Positions 24,801 through 34,824 of a stretch of DNA of 64,000 nt are shown here, piece after piece. Position numbers and translations under genes: made by a program. The stretch is taken from contig CAUYUJ010012614.1 in NCBI GenBank assembly GCA_963575745.1, forward strand, positions 212,501 to 276,500. Direction: 5' to 3'. The DNA is from Prorocentrum cordatum. Lineage: Eukaryota > Sar > Dinophyceae > Prorocentrales > Prorocentraceae. The notes below the pieces were generated by a model. That model worked only from the letters and a program-made list of their open reading frames with translations, made no database searches and was not told where the DNA came from. Numbering within the stretch: the stretch's first letter is position 1; every line of letters starts with the position of its first letter.

Positions 24801-27010
24801 GCCGAGAAGCCCAAGCCGAAGCCTCCAGCGAAGACCACGCCCTGGCACTGGCTTCGGTGCCCAGAACCACCCAGCCCTCAGGCCAATATCTGGTATCCAC
24901 CTTTATCGCTATAGTTTGCAATTGGCGCTTGCATGGTCGCACCCGGTGTTGTTGCAATGTTCGTTTGCTGCACACCATCTGCGCAACCAGATGTTGCGTT
25001 GAAGGGGGAAGGAATGAGCAGAATGATGCATGTTTGAAGAAGAAGACTTGAGGAGGGACCGAAGGGGTGATGAGGATGAGGGATGGGACGTACTATTGCA
25101 CTGCGAGGGTACTGGCTGAAGATATCATCTGAGGGATGGCCACCTGCGAGCGTGACGGATGTGATGTGTTTGCATGTGATTGGTGTGCCTGCAGCATGTG
25201 TGTTCGCAATGTCTCCCAATGATCATGCGACTGCTATGTTGCCTGTACGGATTTGGCATGTTCAGTGCCTTCTCAGAGCGTACACTTGACATGCCGTCCT
25301 GCTCCCTCGACGTGCGCAGTCGCAATTCCAAGGTATGCTTTAGAATTCCGTTTCGCTGATTTGGCGCAGCCAGGGATGGTATTCGCGCGAGCGAGGGCGC
25401 AGACATGTAGCGGATGCGGCAGCGATGTCGCGAGTGAGGGCGAGGAGACTCTTGCGACAGATGAGGAAGTGGTGGAGGGTGAGGAGGATTAAGATGAGAG
25501 GGATTCCTGTAAAGAGGAGAAGGAGGCTGTATTGTGTTTTGATGTGCGCTTGAATTGTTCGTGGCAGCGAGGTGTTATCTTGTTGTTGGCCGCCAGATTT
25601 GCACATTTTATCGTGCGTGTGCTGATGGGATTATCACATTGATTGACACGGTTGGCATGGTGCTCACAACGATTTGACAGAAATTGCATGGTTGTCACAC
25701 CAGACTGGTTGAACATCGCAACGCGACTACAACGCAGTGTTGCTGTAGTTTGCTAGTAGGTTCGATGTAGGATGATTGTAATGTGATTGTAGTGTGGTTG
25801 TAGTTTGACGTTGCGCATGTCTAGCGACATGTACACGTTTGATATTATGTTGCATCTACATATACACGCATTGCAAACTTGATGCAGTAGTTTACTTCGC
25901 GGTAATGAAACGATACTCAAACTTTAGTGGAACTGAAACCAAACTACAACCAACCTACAACGAAACCATAACCACTGTGCGTGGTATATTCGTTGCAAAC
26001 AAATTACAAGGTCGACGTACACAAACAAAACGACCACTAATCAGACATATTATGCACGACTGGTGTGGCACACATCCATTTGATCTGGAGCAATGTTTGA
26101 AGATCGCCCATTTATGAGCAGACTTCGGCCGCGAAGTGTATCTGCTGCGCCTAGCTGTTCAAGCCTTTCTTCATAAGTTCTAAAAGAAGTTGCGGGCGGT
26201 GTACCATCGTACGCTACAGCCATGGGTCCCAAGAAGTCTGCGAGCTTGCTCTCGCAGATGGCGGGGTGGGGAAAGGCGGTTTTTGTTTTTCAGTGGACCT
26301 TGGTGCGTTTTGTATTGATTGTGATGTTAGCTTGCACTGCATGCTCCCGCGCCCAGATGATCCTACTCACTGGTCTCTATGAGTCCTCCACGTCCCGCTC
26401 CCCATCCTCACGGCACCCCTTCTCCTCCTCCTCCTCCTGGAAATACTTCTAATGTGCCACTGCGATCTTATAATGTGATCTCGGAGGGCGACCCTATGTT
26501 CGCTGACAGGTCCGAGGACGATGCCGAGGGCGAAGCAGCTGGCGTCGGAAAGAAACTGGCCGCTGCGGCCCAAGTCCGTGCTCGACGCCGAACCTGCTGC
26601 TACAAAAAAACACGCCCTGCCGCAACAGTGGATCAGGATTTTTAGTCCAGACGTGTTAAACATCCAATGCTAGGTGCCCCTCATGTGTATTATACGATTC
26701 TGTGTTGGACCTTCGTCACATATCAGATGTCTTCCTTTCCGAATTCACTGTTGTTTGAACGTTCTGTTTTCATGCGCAGGACGGGGCCGAGAATCCAGAG
26801 GTGACGGGCAAGCGCCGGGACTGGAACAAGCACGCGAGGTTTCTCAAAATGATTGACCAGGGTCTGATTGCACAAGAAATTTGGGTCAGTGGAACGGCAC
26901 AAAAGGCATGACCCAGCAGACGATATTCATAAATGCCGTTGTTTCTTCTCTGGGCGCAGGTAAAGACGGGATCAACACTGATGCGAAGGAGGTGCAGGAC
27001 ACTTTACACA
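18889..27010 (+). CDS. Probable multi-exon host gene region, function unknown
   Basis: A series of short segments reads as ordinary protein on plus, each preceded by a pyrimidine-rich acceptor ending in AG and separated by T/G-rich, lower-GC DNA typical of introns. Best segments are 19015-19110, 20087-20268, 20382-20990, 21212-21386, 22561-22656, 23278-23390, 23549-23608, 24079-24914, 26222-26276, 26379-26645 and 26780-26870. Most lack an ATG, so a start-based ORF search misses them. The first two candidates join in phase (19110 to 20087); other junctions were not resolved. Two genes are possible, with a second start at the ATG at 26222. No domain was recognised. The composition is Lys-rich (20.8 kb) and Pro-rich (24 kb), suggesting a partly disordered protein. 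Confidence 0.45.
19015..19110 (+). CDS. Candidate exon (ends at CAG|GTGAAG)
   Basis: The reading HVTAKTQHEAKIM is followed by SDFAPLYKELALEVPDLNIS. It ends exactly at a strong donor, CAG|GTGAAG, at 19110/19111, in phase 0. The internal ATG at 19045 is an alternative start. The upstream limit is uncertain because the preceding 100 bp are GA-rich low complexity. Confidence 0.45.
20087..20268 (+). CDS. Candidate exon, Ala/Ser/Pro-rich tail
   Basis: It follows a good acceptor (TTTCATCCTCCCAG). It reads RSWSAVQSPLAFAHAFARGK, then ALVERFARED and a Ser/Ala/Pro-rich segment. The frame reaches TAG at 20270-20272. Alternatively the exon stops at CCC|GTAGCA, a GT donor just before it. Phase 0 at the start agrees with the exon ending at 19110. 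Confidence 0.5.
20382..20990 (+). CDS. Candidate exon, acidic/Pro then Lys-rich
   Basis: The acceptor CCTCTCTTAG precedes YLPTTPEQMKKITTVINEM. A Pro/Glu segment follows (about 20575-20650), then DEDTDAQALAAALVNPQL. A Lys/Gly-rich basic stretch comes next (KKGKGKTRKMGKGKG, about 20790-20880). A GT donor is possible at CGAC|GTACGC near 20980. The basic block could be a nuclear-localisation or nucleic-acid-binding tail, but this is inference from composition only. Confidence 0.45.
21212..21386 (+). CDS. Candidate exon
   Basis: After acceptor ACCACAAATAG the frame reads ELSAEWNREHSTIWHKTRTV, then LCNKGHDDDHAREARKAE and NAGFFKARGVSTQQQE, reaching TGA at 21387-21389. The other two frames are less protein-like. 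It may be a terminal exon, or it may be spliced just before the TGA. Confidence 0.5.
22561..22656 (+). CDS. Candidate exon
   Basis: Reads LFEKISYVTGVEGIADVWVK followed by DTRTIRMREKD. The frame stays open to 22818, but its character deteriorates after about 22660, where a donor is expected. The acceptor is not clear. Confidence 0.3.
23278..23390 (+). CDS. Candidate exon
   Basis: Follows acceptor GTTCGTTCCTGCAG. Reads DQHPKVDKQHLDGRRLENGQ then KAITFCEQLQSDFDG, ending near a GGGGGGAGG tract. The downstream AGGAATAATAGGAAT sequence is taken as intron. Confidence 0.5.
23549..23608 (+). CDS. Candidate short exon
   Basis: Acceptor CACGTCCTTCCAG precedes a short frame reading EDSEKSVDYGQCMSDQRTIS. 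A stop follows 20 nt later unless spliced. The next 450 bp are AT-rich with TATATA tracts, consistent with intron. Confidence 0.4.
24079..24914 (+). CDS. Candidate exon, Pro/Ala/Lys-rich with one frame change
   Basis: A GC-rich island between AT-rich flanks, preceded by acceptor ACATTTTCCAAG at about 24062. The first frame gives MPTELLPVPAEQPPAPTEPP and repeated AKPAA/PDGPEG blocks up to about 24610. A second frame, one base back, then gives IVVLSRIPKLVVPNAAPPPP and EKARPKVAEKPKPKPPAK up to TAG at 24914. VPK-type motifs spaced 12-18 residues apart occur in both halves. A one-base deletion near 24615 (real or assembly) would explain the break. A low-complexity disordered protein segment is likely. 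Confidence 0.45.
26222..26276 (+). CDS. Candidate first exon (ATG)
   Basis: GCCATGG context starts MGPKKSASLLSQMAGWGKA, after which the sequence turns T-rich (GTTTTTGTTTTTCAG) like an intron. It may begin a second gene. Confidence 0.4.
26379..26645 (+). CDS. Candidate exon, Pro-rich then acidic
   Basis: Reads SPPRPAPHPHGTPSPPPPPG then SYNVISEGDPMFADRSEDDA and GKKLAAAAQ. The frame runs to TAG at 26643-26645. A donor within the last third is likely, since the final residues (RRRTCCYKKTRP) look less natural. Confidence 0.4.
   Translation: MSPPRPAPHPHGTPSPPPPPGNTSNVPLRSYNVISEGDPMFADRSEDDAEGEAAGVGKKLAAAAQVRARRRTCCYKKTRPAATVDQDF
26780..26870 (+). CDS. Candidate exon
   Basis: Acceptor TTTTCATGCGCAG precedes a frame reading DGAENPEVTGKRRDWNKHAR then FLKMIDQGLIAQEIWVSG. 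A further acceptor (TCTCTGGGCGCAG at about 26959) lies downstream, before the CAT array. Confidence 0.45.
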
Positions 27011-27027
27011 CTGCAAATTTGATGTTT

Positions 27028-27316
27028 CATCCTCCTCATCATCACCATCACCACCACAATCACAATCGCCATCATCACCATCATCATCAGCACCATCATC
27101 ATCAACATCATCATCATGAGCAGCATTATCAGCATCATCATCAACATGATCATCATCACCATCATAATCATCATCATCAACATCTGCATCTTCTGCATCA
27201 TCATCTGCAGCAGCCGCAGCATCACAATCATCATCATCAGCATCATCATCCTCATCATCAATATCAGCAACACCATCATCGCCATCATCAACGTCATCAT
27301 TATCACCAACGTCATC
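27028..27316. repeat. CAT/CAN trinucleotide array
   Basis: Degenerate CAT repeat, same type as 1557-2142. Confidence 0.95.
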
Positions 27317-27465
27317 GGAACAGTCAATCCAAATTAAAAGGATGCACGGTAAAGGTGCAAGGGCAATGAAGGCCATGCCGACACTTTGCGGATGGGGTGC
27401 GGCCAGCGACAGCGGCCAACGATGGGCCGAAAGAAAAGAATGCACGGGCAACCTTGGAAAGTATC

Positions 27466-28064
27466 ATCATCATCATCATCATCATCCTCATCATCATCAT
27501 TGTCATCATTGCCGTCATCAACATTGATCATCATCATAATACTCATCATCATCATCATCAGCATCATAATCATCATCATAATCATCATCATCATCATCAT
27601 GATCATCATCATCATTACCATCCTCATCATCAGCAACAGCATCACCGTAAGCATCGGCATCATCACCATCATTACAATATCAGCACCATCATCACCAACA
27701 TCAGCATCATACTCATCATCATAATCAGCATCATCACAAACATCATCACCACCATACTCATCATATGTTTCGTCGTCATCGTCAACGTCATCGACATCAC
27801 CAACATCTTCACAATCTTCGTCTTCGTCATTGTCAGCGTGACTGTCATCGTCATCATCATCATCATCATCATCACAAACATCATCATCAGCATCGGCATC
27901 AGCATCAGCATCATTACCATCATCATCATCACCACCACCATCATCACCATAACCACCATCACTGTCCATCACCATCATCACAGCCACCACCATCACCATC
28001 ATCATCACCACCATCATCATCAGCATCAGCATCAGCATCATCGACACCAACAACATCATCATCG

Positions 28065-28101
<37 letters not shown>

Positions 28102-28152
28102 GATCATGATCATCATCATAATCCTCATCGTCATCGTCATCGTCATCAGCAT
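27466..28152. repeat. CAT/CAN trinucleotide array
   Basis: A second block, separated from the previous one by about 150 bp of unique sequence. Confidence 0.95.
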
Positions 28153-29214
28153 TCCCTCTTTCTCCCCCCTCGTTGCGCCACCCCCCAGCCTTGGCCCTGC
28201 GGATCCGCGCAGCCGTGCGAGCGCAAGAGGGCGGCCTGGGCCGTCGCCGCTGCCGCCGCCGCCCCCAGGACCGCCGCGTCTGACAGGGAGGCAGACCGCC
28301 GGTGCACAGGTGTACGAGAGACGAGAGGGCGAGCGGGCAGCGCGCCGCTCGGAGGGGCAGCACCGATGGTGCCCCTGGCCAACAACAAGCTGGATCGAAT
28401 CGCGAAAGAGGATCGGGTCGGGAACGGATCGCATCGCCACAGAACCCTCACGAATCGAATCGAACTCGAATCGTCGTGCCCAACTCTGGCTGGCCCCAAC
28501 CAACGCCGGTGAAATGAAACCGAATTGGATCGGACCGAAACCGCGGCCCCAGCGGGTGAATTGAATCGCATCGAATCTGATCGTGAGCGGCACTGCCTCC
28601 CCCGTTGTGCCTGCCCCCCTCGGGCTCACGGGGTGCCCGCCGCCACGTGTGGATCCGCCTCGGGATCCTGGTCATAAAGCTGGGGATCTGCGGAGCAGCG
28701 GCATCGGTATCTCTGAGCCCCCCCGCAACGGTGGTTCTCAACCAGCGGCAGAGCGAGCAACTACGCGCTTGGTCGGTTGGTGCTGACCATGCCTCCCTCC
28801 ACCATGTTTCAGCAAACCCGCCGCCGCACCTTCGTCCTCCTCCAGGACCCCCCTTTCATCGCGCAAGGCTTCCCCTCCTCGTCCAAGCCACTACATATGC
28901 CCACAACTCCGCTGATTCGCCAACCTGTCTCCGAGACGCCCCCCCCCTCGAAATCCCTACATTCCTCCAGCTCCAGTTGAACTGCCTCCTCCACCTTGGC
29001 TGGGTGGCGGACGTGGAACGGCAAACGACTGAGGCATCAGGTCAAGCAGGTTTGGGGCTTGTTTGGAAGACGAAGACTTCACGGCCCGTCTATACATGTG
29101 TGCGCTAACGCTAACCCAAGCCTTGCAACTCCTCCACTATCCTCCTCCTAGCCTCCCTTGACATCTCCTGTCCTTGTACATATATGATAGCTATATTCAT
29201 ATATCTATGTAAAC

Positions 29215-29215
<1 letters not shown>
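28153..29215. other. Unassigned; ATCGA-rich patch at 28394-28590
   Basis: GGATCG/AATCGAATCGA words dominate 28394-28590. At 28925-29030 one plus frame reads SPRRPPPRNPYIPPAPVELP then PPPWLGGGRGTAND and a stop. This may be a terminal exon but is too short to call. Confidence 0.35.

Positions 29216-29255
<40 letters not shown>
29216..29255. repeat. (TA)n microsatellite
   Basis: About twenty TA dinucleotides. Confidence 0.97.
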
Positions 29256-29257
<2 letters not shown>

Positions 29258-29479
29258 CCGGCCCCCATCCAGGGGCGCAAGGCTGCGAAGGTGTGTGCGG
29301 TCTGCTGTTATGTATTATGTGTTGTGTTGTGTTGTTTGGCCTTTTGTCTCTCTAGTCCTGTTCCCTGCCTCCTGATTACTGTCTGATAAGGGGCCCCGCC
29401 GCGCCTCCACACATCCAACCGGGGGGTGTGAACCTCAAATCCAGGCTGCTCTGGGCCACCACAGGATTCTCATGGTGAT

Positions 29480-30180
29480 GCCACCGTGCGGCCAGAACGG
29501 CCCGAGAGGCCTTCGATATTGCCAGACGGGGCTCCGAAGAGAGCCTCAGGAGGCCAAGACGGCCCAAGATGGCCCCAAGATGTCCCACGGTGGCCCCAAG
29601 ACGGCCCAAGATGCTCCTAAGACGACCCACGAGACCTCCGAGAGGCCTCCCAAGAGGGCCCCACGAAGTTAAAATCAAAGATTTTCCTAACGTGTGCGAA
29701 GGTCTTTGGCCTTCTCGTCTTTTCGGCTTTCCGACGCTCCGAGACGGACCAAGAAGTTCCCACGATCGCCCCCACGACGGCCCTAGAAGTCCCCATGACG
29801 GCCCAGGAGGCCCCCAAGACGGCCCCAAGAGAAGAGGGCCCCAAGACGGTCCAAGAGGCGCCCCAGACGGCCCAAAAGGGCCCTGTAGTGGTTCCAACAG
29901 AGGCCCAAGAGGGAGTCCACGAACCAAAAACTCTACCTTGCCGCCCCGAGAGGGCCCCAGGTGGCCCCAAGAACGTCCCCAGAGGCCACAAAAGGCTCCC
30001 AAGAGGCCCCCAAGAAGACCCCAGGGAGACCCCCAAGAAACCCAACATATTGTTTCCAAGAGGCCCCAAGGAGATCCCCAAGAGGCCCCAAGGAGACCCC
30101 CAAGAAGCCCCCAAGAGGCCCCAAGGAGACCCCTAAGAGGTCCCAAGGAGACCTCCGCACAGCCGCCCGCACTAGTATTA
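29480..30180 (+). repeat. Degenerate CCCCAAGAGGCC array, copy 2
   Basis: Dozens of CCCCAAGA(G/C)GGCC-like words. A non-repetitive core at about 29668-29760 contains AAATCAAAGATTTTCC, then TTCTCGTCTTTTCGGCTTTC and CGACGCTCC. The same core order recurs at 53730-53815 and, reversed, in the 35-37 kb array. Confidence 0.8.
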
Positions 30181-30225
30181 GGAGGGCCAACGGCAGAGGG
30201 CGGAACCCTCACTGTGTACATCTCT

Positions 30226-31010
30226 GTGCTATATATATATATATATATATGTATGTGTACGTACATCGTTAGACGTATATGCATATAAATATGTACATGT
30301 ATGAATACATACATACATACATACATCCATGCATGCATACATACCGTCACATGTGTTTATGGGTATACACATATAGACGTACGCATGTCCATACGTACAC
30401 ATGTACATGTGTAGGCATGTAGGTATGTATGTGTGAATATATAAGTGTATCATGTGTATGCGTGTCAACTTGTTTGCATGTATGTGTGTATGCGTGGATG
30501 TGTGCATGTCTATGTATGTACGCATCCATGCATGAATGTGTGTATGTATATATGTATGAATGTATGCATGCACGTATGTATATAGGTATGTATGTGTGTA
30601 TGTATGTGTATGCATGTAAGCAAGTGTGTACGTATGTATGTGTGTATGTGTGCATGTATGTATGTATGCATGTATGTATGTATGTATGTATGTATGTATG
30701 TATGTGTATGTATGTATGTATGTATGCATGCATGCATGCATGCATTCATGCATGCATGCATGTATGTATGTATGTATGTAGATATGGATGGTTGCACTGA
30801 TGTGTGTATGTGTAAACATGCGTGCATGCATGTATGTATACATAGATGCGTGTATGTATGCCTGCATGTGTGTATAGGTGTGTGTGTATGTCTTTATGTA
30901 TGTATTATGTATGTGTTCATGCATACGTGATTGTATGTATGCATGTGTGTGTATGTGTGTGTGTCTGTATGTATGCATATAGGTATGTATGTGTATATGT
31001 GTGTGTGCGT
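30226..31010. repeat. (TA)n then ATGT tetranucleotide array
   Basis: About 25 bp of TA is followed by 700 bp of ATGT/GTAT variants. Tyr/Cys/Met- or His/Ile/Thr-rich open frames across it are artefacts. Confidence 0.95.
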
Positions 31011-31022
31011 TTGCGTTCCCCA

Positions 31023-32000
31023 GACGGACGCCCACCTAGCGACCCTGGCGAGCAACGCCAAGAAGGCGCTTCAGCTGCAGCCGCTGCCAGACCCCGCCAC
31101 GCCGGAGCTGCCGCAGGGGAGAGTCCGCGTGTGGACCGGCGATTCGTGCCAGCACCCAGCCAACCCGCTGCTCGCACAGGCGGGCTGGGGCGCGCGCGTG
31201 GAGGGTCTCCCCAGCAGGCGCCTCGACAGCCACGGCCCCGTGGACAGCCGCCAGGCGGCGCAGCGCGGGGAGCCACGGGCCACCGCGCACGCGTGCAGCC
31301 TGGTCGTCACCGACTCGCGATTTGTCGCGCGCGGGGTGGCTGCGCTGCGCGGCGGCGCGAGCCCGATGAACTGGCAGCGTGCTGATCTGTGGGAGGCGAT
31401 CGCGCCGCACTGCCTCGCCGGCCTGCTGCGGGCCCGCTGGGCGAAAGCCCACTTTGGCCCGGACGGAGGCTACCGATCGGGGCATCTCGGAGGAGGATCG
31501 GGCCAGGAACGACGCGGCGAACAGCGCGGGAGCGAAAGCCCGGCTCCCGCCGCTGGCATTTCTCCAGCAGCGCGCGCGGCAACTGGAGCTCGCGGAAGTC
31601 CGGGTGCGGCGACGCTGGTCGGCGCCAGGCCGCTCCGGCAGGCGAGCGCCGCGGGAGGGGGACGCGGCGACCGTCGCCGCCGCCGCGGCGCCGCCAGCTC
31701 GGGCGCAGCCAGAACCGCCAGCAAGCGTCGCGCCCCGAGCGCCCTCGCGCTGGGCAGGCGGCCGCGGCGAGGGCGCTGTTCGCGGGCGGCGCCAGGCAGC
31801 CGCACTTCGCGGCTCTGGGCCCCGGGTTGGTCGCATGCTTGCGGTGCGGCTGTTGGACGCCGTGCTGGCCGCGGTTCGCGAGACAGCCACGCGGCTGGGC
31901 CCCCGCGCTGCCACCGCAGGCCGCCACGCTACTCCTGCTGCCCGCGGAGCGCGCCGGCAGCCGGAAGGCCGAGTGGTGTGCGGCCTTGCGCGGCCGCATG
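31023..32000 (+). pseudogene. RNase H-like domain with Cys tail, two frameshifts
   Basis: After CCCCAG at 31022 the plus frame reads TDAHLATLASNAKKALQ and then VRVWTGDSCQHPANPLLAQA. The next motifs are QRGEPRATAHA (Glu motif), LVVTDSRFVARG (Asp motif) and LRARWAKAH. The frame then shifts by one near 31455 and continues as GISEEDRARNDAA, holding the last RNase H Asp, then LQQRARQLELAEV. A second shift leads by 31803 to HFAALGPGLVACLRCGCW, a Cys-pair tail. Motif order is that of RNase H1-like domains appended to dinoflagellate retroelements. The first catalytic motif is TGDS instead of TDGS. Hybrid cleavage would be its role if intact; the shifts make it a relic. Confidence 0.65.
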
Positions 32001-32164
32001 CAGGAACGGCTGGGCGCGGGGCTGCCCGGGGGGCGGCGGCGCGGCCGCCGTGCTCTCCCCGTGCCCGCCGTCCCTTCGCCCGCTCTTCGTTGTTTTCCTC
32101 ACCTTGCCGCTGGGCTCCTCCGCGAAAGAAGAGGAAAAAACGCGCGCCAGCGCGGCCAGAGCCA

Positions 32165-33110
32165 TGCGGCAGCCAACGCCAAGCACTCATCGCAATCGCC
32201 GCCGCATGGGCTTTGCAAACCACGTCGCAAGTGAGTGGGTGGGACGATTGCACGAGCAGTGAAATTGGCAACTTCAGGTTCGGCAGGGCGAGGTGCACAA
32301 CATAGATTGTACCACAGAAGTTGCACCAAATAGGTTGCACCACATACAGTGCACAACATAGGCTGCACGAAATAAATTGCACAGCGTACACTGCACCCTA
32401 TACATTGCACCACATAGTTCGCAAAACATAGATTGCACATTGTATGGTGCACCACATAGTTTGCATTACATATGCCGCTCCACGCACTGCACCACATACG
32501 TTGCACCAAATAGATTGCACATCATGTGTTGCACCACCTTTTGCAAATCATAAGCTGCAACCCTTGAATCGCACCACATATATGGCACAACCGATATGGT
32601 GCAGCCTAGACTGCACGACGTAGAAGTCCCCACCAGTACTGCATGACGTATATTGCACAACATGGGTTGCACAATATATGGTGCTCTAGAAACAGGTTGC
32701 GCAGCACATGTGGCAACACACGCACTGAATGGAGTCCACTGTGGCTAACATACAGACATGTGTATAAATTACATGCAATAGTCATAGATGAATACGTGTA
32801 TATATATGTATGTTTATATATATGTGTGTACATATATAGATCCACCGATATACCCATACATCTATAGATGTGCAGATGTGTGCCAGCCATCGTGGACCTC
32901 AAACAGGTGTGTTCTGGCATACTATCTGCGTGGTGCAATATATGTGGTGCCACCTATGTAGCGCGATTGATTTTCGCAAGCGAGTTGCCAAGCCCCACGG
33001 TCTTGTAAACATCCCACCCACTCACCCGCAACTTGTCTTGCAAAACCCATGCGGCGGCGACTGCGATGAGTGCGAGGCGTTGGTTGGTGCATCTCTGCAG
33101 CCGCGCTAGC
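32165..33110. repeat. Inverted pair of ~110-bp arms about 0.8 kb apart
   Basis: 32165-32275 (with CACTCATCGCAATCGCCGCC and GTGAGTGGGTGGGA) is similar in reverse complement to about 32990-33110. Translated, the arms share ALIA(I/V)AAAW and VSGWD. The loop contains the TTGCACCACATA array and unique AT-rich DNA. Confidence 0.7.
32289..32640. repeat. 16-17 bp minisatellite (TTGCACCACATA)
   Basis: About twenty diverged TTGCAC(C/A)A(C/A)ATA(G/C) units. Scattered further copies occur up to 32965. Confidence 0.85.
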
Positions 33111-33476
33111 CCGCGCATGCTCGCGCGCACAGCGGCCAACTAATTTGGCGTGGCCGACGCAGCCGCGGTGGCGCTGACCACTGGGCACTTCCCAGCGGGC
33201 ACTTCAATGCGAGTCGGTGATTTGTTGAGCGGGAGCGGTAACATGGCGACGCTGACAACGCTAGACACGATTGTGAAGGTAGCGATGATGGTGACCATGG
33301 TGGCGATGACGACGGCAAGGCCAATGTCGGCGCCGATGTTGATCACGCCCGCCGAGAACGATGACGATGTCCTCGCGTCGGTGATCAAGGTTTTCGACAG
33401 AATTTGGAATGCGCGCGTGGCCGACGCGCGCGAATGGCCCGCGTGATATTATTTGACACCGCCCGCGCCCCCACCC

Positions 33477-34035
33477 CAGCACGCGCGCAAGGGCGTTCGC
33501 ATGAGTTCGACATGCGGCGTGAAAAGCCCGTTTGGCAGAATGTAATGAAAATGCTGGGACACCGGTGGTTGTCTTAAGAACACGCAAGACCGCGACCGCC
33601 GTTGTTTTTGAAAACTGATGTTGCAAACCATGTGTTGTGATTCGTCTTCGGGGCACTCTTGTTTGAAATCCTTACGAAACACAGGGTGTTTCCAAGGATT
33701 GCGGCATGCGCGTGCGACGACGCGCGCGTGCGCACTGCGTCTCATTTTTGTTGGCAAGGGATTCTTGCGACAGCACGCGCGCAAGGGCGTTCGAGCGATT
33801 TCGAAATGCGCGCTCGAGAGGCAAGTATGGTAGCATGTTATGGAAATGTTGAAAAACCAATGGCTACCCTGAAAAATCGCACGGGCACGGGCGCATGCTC
33901 TCTTACCATAGTTGCGAAACGATGTGTTTAAACACATTCTCATAGCACTCGATTTCGAAATCCTTACGAAACCCTTGGTTGTCCAATATATTCGGCATGC
34001 GCGCGCCGACGCGCGCGCGTAACTTCGTCACATGT
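33477..34035. repeat. About 293-bp tandem repeat, two copies
   Basis: CAGCACGCGCGCAAGGGCGT is at 33477 and 33771 (294 bp apart). GAAATCCTTACGAAAC is at about 33664 and 33956 (292 bp). Copies differ by many substitutions. Confidence 0.75.
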
Positions 34036-34219
34036 CTCGCAAGGGACTTGAAAACTTATGATTTTTGATGACCGAATGCGCGCCAATGATTTCTGTTACA
34101 GAGGAGGGGAGGGCGATACTGACCTGCCTGGGATGGTACGAATTCGTAGTCAGGATGAACGATAGGGCAGAATCATATGTAAATTGCGATGCGAAGGATA
34201 TCCTAGTACTCTCAGAAAG

Positions 34220-34440
34220 GAGATTATGTGTGGTGCAAGCTATGTGATGCACGTTATGGTATACAATTATGTGGCGCAGTATGAAGCAATATAAGAAGTG
34301 CAATCTATGTAGTGTGAGCTAAATTCGTGATGCAAGCTATGTAGCGCAATGTATCTGGTGCAATGCAAAGCAATGCGATGTGATTGCAATGCGATGCAAT
34401 CAAATTGCAATGCACTGCGATTGAAATGCAACGAGGAGGT
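34220..34440. repeat. Reverse-oriented TTGCACCACATA minisatellite
   Basis: GTGCAATCTATGTAGTG-like words are the reverse complement of the 32.3-kb array unit and grade into CAATGCGATG words. Confidence 0.7.
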
Positions 34441-34600
34441 TGCAACGGGGAGGCGACAAGGCGGCGACGGCGGCCACACAGCCGCCAGACCGGCACCGCC
34501 GTCCGGTTCCTTGGACGACAAGCAAGAGACACTACGTGCAAGCACTGTTTGGGGAATCTATAGTTTCATAGTCACAAACGTTTATTTTTTTAGGGGAGGG

Positions 34601-34759
34601 AACGGCATAAACATAAACTTTTGGCGCTCCGCGCGGATTTCTCGGATCTGCGCCAGACCCGCCACCCTGGCGCGCGAAGCGCCAGAGGCGCCTCCAGGGG
34701 GGCCCAGCACGGATCGGAGAAATCCGCGCGGAGCGCCAAAAGTTTATGTTAATGGCGTT
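34601..34759. mobile_element. Foldback / MITE-like element, 159 bp
   Basis: Terminal inverted repeats of about 43 bp (34601-34643 and 34717-34759) match with two mismatches. Internally they include 32 identical bases around AACTTTTGGCGCTCCGCGCG. The 73-bp centre has its own CTGGCGC/GCGCCAG stem. No transposase and no clear target-site duplication were seen. The right end runs into a TTTTTTC tract. Confidence 0.7.
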
Positions 34760-34824
34760 TTTTCTTCTTCGAGTGTATGTACACACGTGTATTTATACAT
34801 TTAACTATATACACACACACTAGA

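Noticed and set aside
29376-30350. Gly/Leu/Trp-rich ORFs (SWGLLG-type repeats)
   Set aside because: Arise from the degenerate CCCCAAGAGGCC array. Similar peptides come from every copy in all frames.
30229-31035. Cys/Met/Tyr-rich (plus) and His/Thr/Ile-rich (minus) ORFs
   Set aside because: Translation of the ATGT array in all frames.
31299-32391. Long minus-strand ORFs opposite the RNase H relic
   Set aside because: High-GC shadow frames. The plus strand carries the ordered RNase H motifs.
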